From positions 1 through 8,032 of the forward strand of contig USNX01000046.1 of assembly GCA_900556205.1 (NCBI GenBank): a DNA stretch of 8,032 bases. The letters are read 5' to 3'. The notes beneath the pieces are model-generated. The model had not been told where the DNA came from. It did not search any database and was given only the letters and a program-made list of their open reading frames with translations. The stretch comes from an uncultured Collinsella sp. (GTDB taxonomy: Bacteria > Actinomycetota > Coriobacteriia > Coriobacteriales > Coriobacteriaceae). The translations under genes and the position numbers were made by a program. Positions 6,405-8,032 of this stretch are shown piece after piece. Position 1 is the stretch's first letter. The number at the start of each line of letters is the position of its first letter.

Positions 6405-7292
6405 CTACGGGCGGGACGCAGAGACCGGCTCCCATGCAATAAACGCCCAGCGAACTTTGCGGATATGGTCGAGCATATAGCGCCCCTGCGGCACGCCCTT
6501 GGAGCCCGGCTCGCCGGCATGGGGGTTCTCGATCATGTGCTGGGCGATGTAGTCGCGCAGGCGGTCGATCTTATCCTCGTTGCCATGCTCAAGTATGCGA
6601 GAAAAGTCCGCTACGCCCGCCTCAAGGCTATCGAAGGTATCGCGACGAGGCGATTCAAAGTATGTAACCTGCGGCAACGCACCCATCTGAATAAGGATGT
6701 TAAAGGCATACACAAAGCCATTACTGCAGGTAACCGAGGCACCGATGGCGTTCATCAGGTGCAGATCATAGCGCGGGCTGGAGTTGGCGACCATCGTGAC
6801 AGCACAACGCCGACGAGCCGTACGATCAAGCTTGGCAAGTGCACCTTTTAGGTTGGTCGTGGTGACAGAACGACTGGCAAAGGCAACATCTACCGCTTTT
6901 GCGATCGGTCCAACCAAATCCCAATCATCATCCCAAGCAAGCTCAAGCGGCGTAATACGATCCTCGAGTCCATAGTACTCAATGCCAGCATCAAGCGTGC
7001 CCAACATGGCAGGGGAAAAGTCAGCAGCAATCACAGGATGTCCAGCCTGAGCAAGCGGAATAGCAATCGACCCAGCCCCACATCCCATATCCAGCACCGA
7101 TTCACCGGGCTCAAGCGCCAACAGCTTTATAAAATCCCGAGCATAAGGGGCAGTCTCCAACGGCCGAAAATGCCGAGCCCTTTTATCCCACTCAAAAGAA
7201 TCATCAGCTCGATGTCGAGCTGCCTGCATTTGCATCCATTCCTGATTCCAATCAGCAGAAAGGAGCTCAGAGTGAGCATCCCCATCAACCAC
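6405..7292 (-). CDS. Class I SAM-dependent methyltransferase
   Basis: This cytoplasmic enzyme is predicted to transfer a methyl group from S-adenosylmethionine; the acceptor is unknown. I place the start at GTG 7292-7290, seven bases after a perfect AGGAGG (7305-7300), giving 295 residues beginning MVDGDAHSELLSADWNQEW. Motif I is VLDMGCGAG (66-74), followed by the acidic end of strand 2, VIAADFSPAML (87-97, Asp91), which contacts the SAM ribose. SRSVTTTN (140-147) and the strand CAVTMVA (163-169) fit the later Rossmann strands. The N-terminal WDKRARHF segment (35-42) is typical of the small-molecule type. The frame opens 20 codons further up at 7352, but that stretch reads through a terminator hairpin and has no SD, so its apparent hydrophobic leader is not real. 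Codons are more T-ending than in glmM or nagB, suggesting lower expression. Confidence 0.88.
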   Translation of the reverse strand: MVDGDAHSELLSADWNQEWMQMQAARHRADDSFEWDKRARHFRPLETAPYARDFIKLLALEPGESVLDMGCGAGSIAIPLAQAGHPVIAADFSPAMLGTLDAGIEYYGLEDRITPLELAWDDDWDLVGPIAKAVDVAFASRSVTTTNLKGALAKLDRTARRRCAVTMVANSSPRYDLHLMNAIGASVTCSNGFVYAFNILIQMGALPQVTYFESPRRDTFDSLEAGVADFSRILEHGNEDKIDRLRDYIAQHMIENPHAGEPGSKGVPQGRYMLDHIRKVRWAFIAWEPVSASRP

Positions 7293-7299
7293 GGGCCAA

Positions 7300-7305
7300 C
7301 CTCCT
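7300..7305 (-). promoter_or_regulatory. Strong SD deciding the GTG start of the methyltransferase
   Basis: AGGAGG on the minus strand lies seven bases upstream of the GTG at 7292-7290. It is the strongest SD in the window and the main reason for choosing GTG over the in-frame ATG at 7352. Confidence 0.85.
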
Positions 7306-7311
7306 AGCAAC

Positions 7312-7343
7312 AAAAAAGCGACTCCTCCCAAAAGAAGAGCCGC
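7312..7343 (-). terminator. Intrinsic terminator just upstream of the methyltransferase SD (possible attenuator)
   Basis: Read on the minus strand, GCGGCTCTTC (7343-7334) pairs at all ten positions (two G-U) with GAGGAGTCGC (7327-7318) around a TTTTGG loop. Six Ts follow (7317-7312). The T-run ends six bases before the AGGAGG of the methyltransferase, leaving no room for a promoter between them. Any transcript of that gene must therefore read through this hairpin, unless transcription starts within it. It could also serve as a late terminator for the UPF0210 unit. Confidence 0.75.
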
Positions 7344-7349
7344 AACCAG

Positions 7350-7380
7350 CATATATCAGAAAGAACCGTTCCAACGCCAA
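7350..7380 (-). promoter_or_regulatory. Candidate extended -10 promoter for the methyltransferase
   Basis: On the minus strand TGATATATG (7358-7350) is an extended -10, with TATATG matching 4 of 6. A -35-like TTGGCG lies at 7380-7375 with a 19-nt spacer, slightly long. Transcription would start near 7343, at the base of the terminator hairpin. Confidence 0.35.
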
Positions 7381-7381
7381 A

Positions 7382-7402
7382 CCGCCCTTACAACCAAGGC
7401 GG
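7382..7402 (-). other. Hairpin in the methyltransferase upstream region
   Basis: On the minus strand CCGCCTT (7402-7396) pairs with AAGGGCGG (7389-7382) with one bulged G and a 6-nt loop. Only three Ts follow, so it is at best a weak terminator. It may be an alternative structure to the terminator at 7312-7343. Confidence 0.4.
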
Positions 7403-7455
7403 GCAGGAGCGAAGCGACTGCCATACGGGATAGAATCCAACTGAGGTCCCGTTGT

Positions 7456-7597
7456 GCGAGGAGCCCCGGGGAGGGCAAATATATAAGGTCGATCGCGAGT
7501 TCCGCACGAGCCGGAGAGCACTTAATGTGCTCTCCGCGCGAGTCAGGACTGTCCGAGCAGGCGACCTTATATATTTGCCCTCCCCGGGGCTCCTCGC
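7456..7597. repeat. 142-bp element bounded by perfect 36-bp inverted repeats
   Basis: The left arm (7456-7491) and right arm (7562-7597) are perfect reverse complements over 36 bp. Each arm begins GCGAGGAG at its outer end, contains the palindrome CCCCGGGG, and then an AT-rich AAATATATAAGG. The 70-bp centre carries a second perfect hairpin (7512-7536), a direct repeat CGCGAGT (7494-7500 and 7537-7543) and the small palindrome GGACTGTCC (7546-7554). The element begins 13 nt after the UPF0210 stop codon and encodes no protein. No target-site duplication is visible at its ends. It could be a non-autonomous mobile palindrome (MITE/REP-like), a very stable 3' UTR hairpin, or an invertible segment. 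I cannot choose among these from one copy. Confidence 0.95.
7512..7536. other. Perfect 10-bp inner hairpin of the 142-bp element
   Basis: CGGAGAGCAC (7512-7521) and GTGCTCTCCG (7527-7536) are perfect inverted repeats around TTAAT. It lies in the centre of the larger inverted repeat, so a transcript of either strand would form a long stem topped by this hairpin. Confidence 0.85.
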
Positions 7598-7610
7598 CCG
7601 TCCCCCTCAG

Positions 7611-8032
7611 CTAGTTCTTGAGCGAGTTCAACGGTGCCGGGAAGCGTCCGCCACGGTGGGCAAGCACGGTGCCGGCGTTGGGGTTCACCGGCATGATGGG
7701 TGCGCGGCCGAACAGGCCACCGTACTCGACGCAGTCGCCCACGCCCTTGCCGATGGCGGGAATCACGCGGACGGCCGTGGTCTTGTTGTTGATGACGCCG
7801 ATGGCCATCTCGTCGGCGATGATGCCGGCGATGGTCTCGACCGGGGTGTCGCCGGGGATGGCGATCATGTCCAGGCCGACGGAGCACACGCAGGTCATGG
7901 CCTCGAGCTTCTCGAGCGAAAGCGCACCGGCCTCGACGGCGGCGATCATGCCGGCATCCTCGGACACGGGGATAAAGGCGCCCGAGAGACCGCCCACGCT
8001 GGAGCTGGCCATGACGCCGCCCTTCTTGACGG
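7611..8032 (-). CDS. UPF0210 / PFL family protein (DUF711), C-terminal part
   Basis: The reading frame is open from the right window edge to the TAG at 7613-7611, giving about 140 C-terminal residues of a family usually near 450; the start lies beyond the window. Diagnostic segments are [57 protein letters not shown] and the C-terminal [13 protein letters not shown]. These are highly conserved in UPF0210 proteins. Members have a glycyl radical enzyme-like (PFL-like) fold, but to my knowledge no reaction is firmly assigned. In many Gram-positive genomes the gene follows a small ACT-domain protein, which would lie outside this window. C-ending codons suggest good expression. The 142-bp inverted-repeat element lies in its 3' untranslated region. 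Confidence 0.93.

Noticed and set aside
6240..6851. 203-codon plus-strand frame across the methyltransferase
   Set aside because: Antisense to the SAM methyltransferase and ends arbitrarily inside it; no recognisable motif.
7293..7352. Methyltransferase start at the ATG at 7352, giving an apparent hydrophobic signal or membrane segment
   Set aside because: Those codons read through a terminator hairpin and T-tract and have no SD; the GTG at 7292 has AGGAGG at ideal spacing.
7456..7597. Insertion sequence remnant with transposase
   Set aside because: The element is too short for a gene, has no open frame between the arms, and shows no target-site duplication.

Overview
The window looks like chromosomal DNA from a high-GC actinobacterium of the class Coriobacteriia, most likely Collinsella or a close relative. 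This rests on the GC-rich, C- and G-ending codon use, purine-rich Shine-Dalgarno (SD) sites, and the style of the proteins: a stand-alone glucose-type PTS IIA, a Gram-positive type NagB, a very large STAND/SARP regulator and a UPF0210 protein. The genus is an inference; no taxonomic marker is present.

Left part (1-2492, plus strand): the 3' two-thirds of glmM (phosphoglucosamine mutase), then a complete PTS EIIA(Glc)-type gene, then nagB (glucosamine-6-phosphate deaminase). Together they form an amino-sugar module. GlmM draws glucosamine-6-phosphate towards cell-wall precursors, NagB returns it to fructose-6-phosphate and ammonia, and the IIA protein carries phosphate to a sugar permease encoded elsewhere. 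A 271-nt intergenic stretch with several stem-loops precedes nagB, and a canonical intrinsic terminator follows it.

Middle (2493-5877, plus strand): a 385-nt non-coding region with many copies of GCTTG/CAAGC leads into one 999-codon gene. Its product joins an N-terminal MalT-like STAND ATPase and a long helical middle to a C-terminal SARP-type winged helix plus BTAD domain. This is the reverse of the AfsR domain order.

Right part (5876-8032, minus strand): a YhbY-family RNA-binding protein, a class I SAM-dependent methyltransferase, and the C-terminal third of a UPF0210 (PFL family/DUF711) protein. The yhbY terminator is convergent with the regulator, and its U-tract lies in the regulator's stop codon. 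The 318 nt between the methyltransferase and the UPF0210 gene are the most unusual part of the window. They hold a 142-bp element bounded by perfect 36-bp inverted repeats with a further 10-bp hairpin inside. They also hold a promoter-like sequence followed at once by an intrinsic terminator that ends only 6 nt before the methyltransferase SD. This arrangement suggests conditional termination (attenuation) of that gene.

No tRNA, rRNA, CRISPR array, transposase or phage gene was seen.
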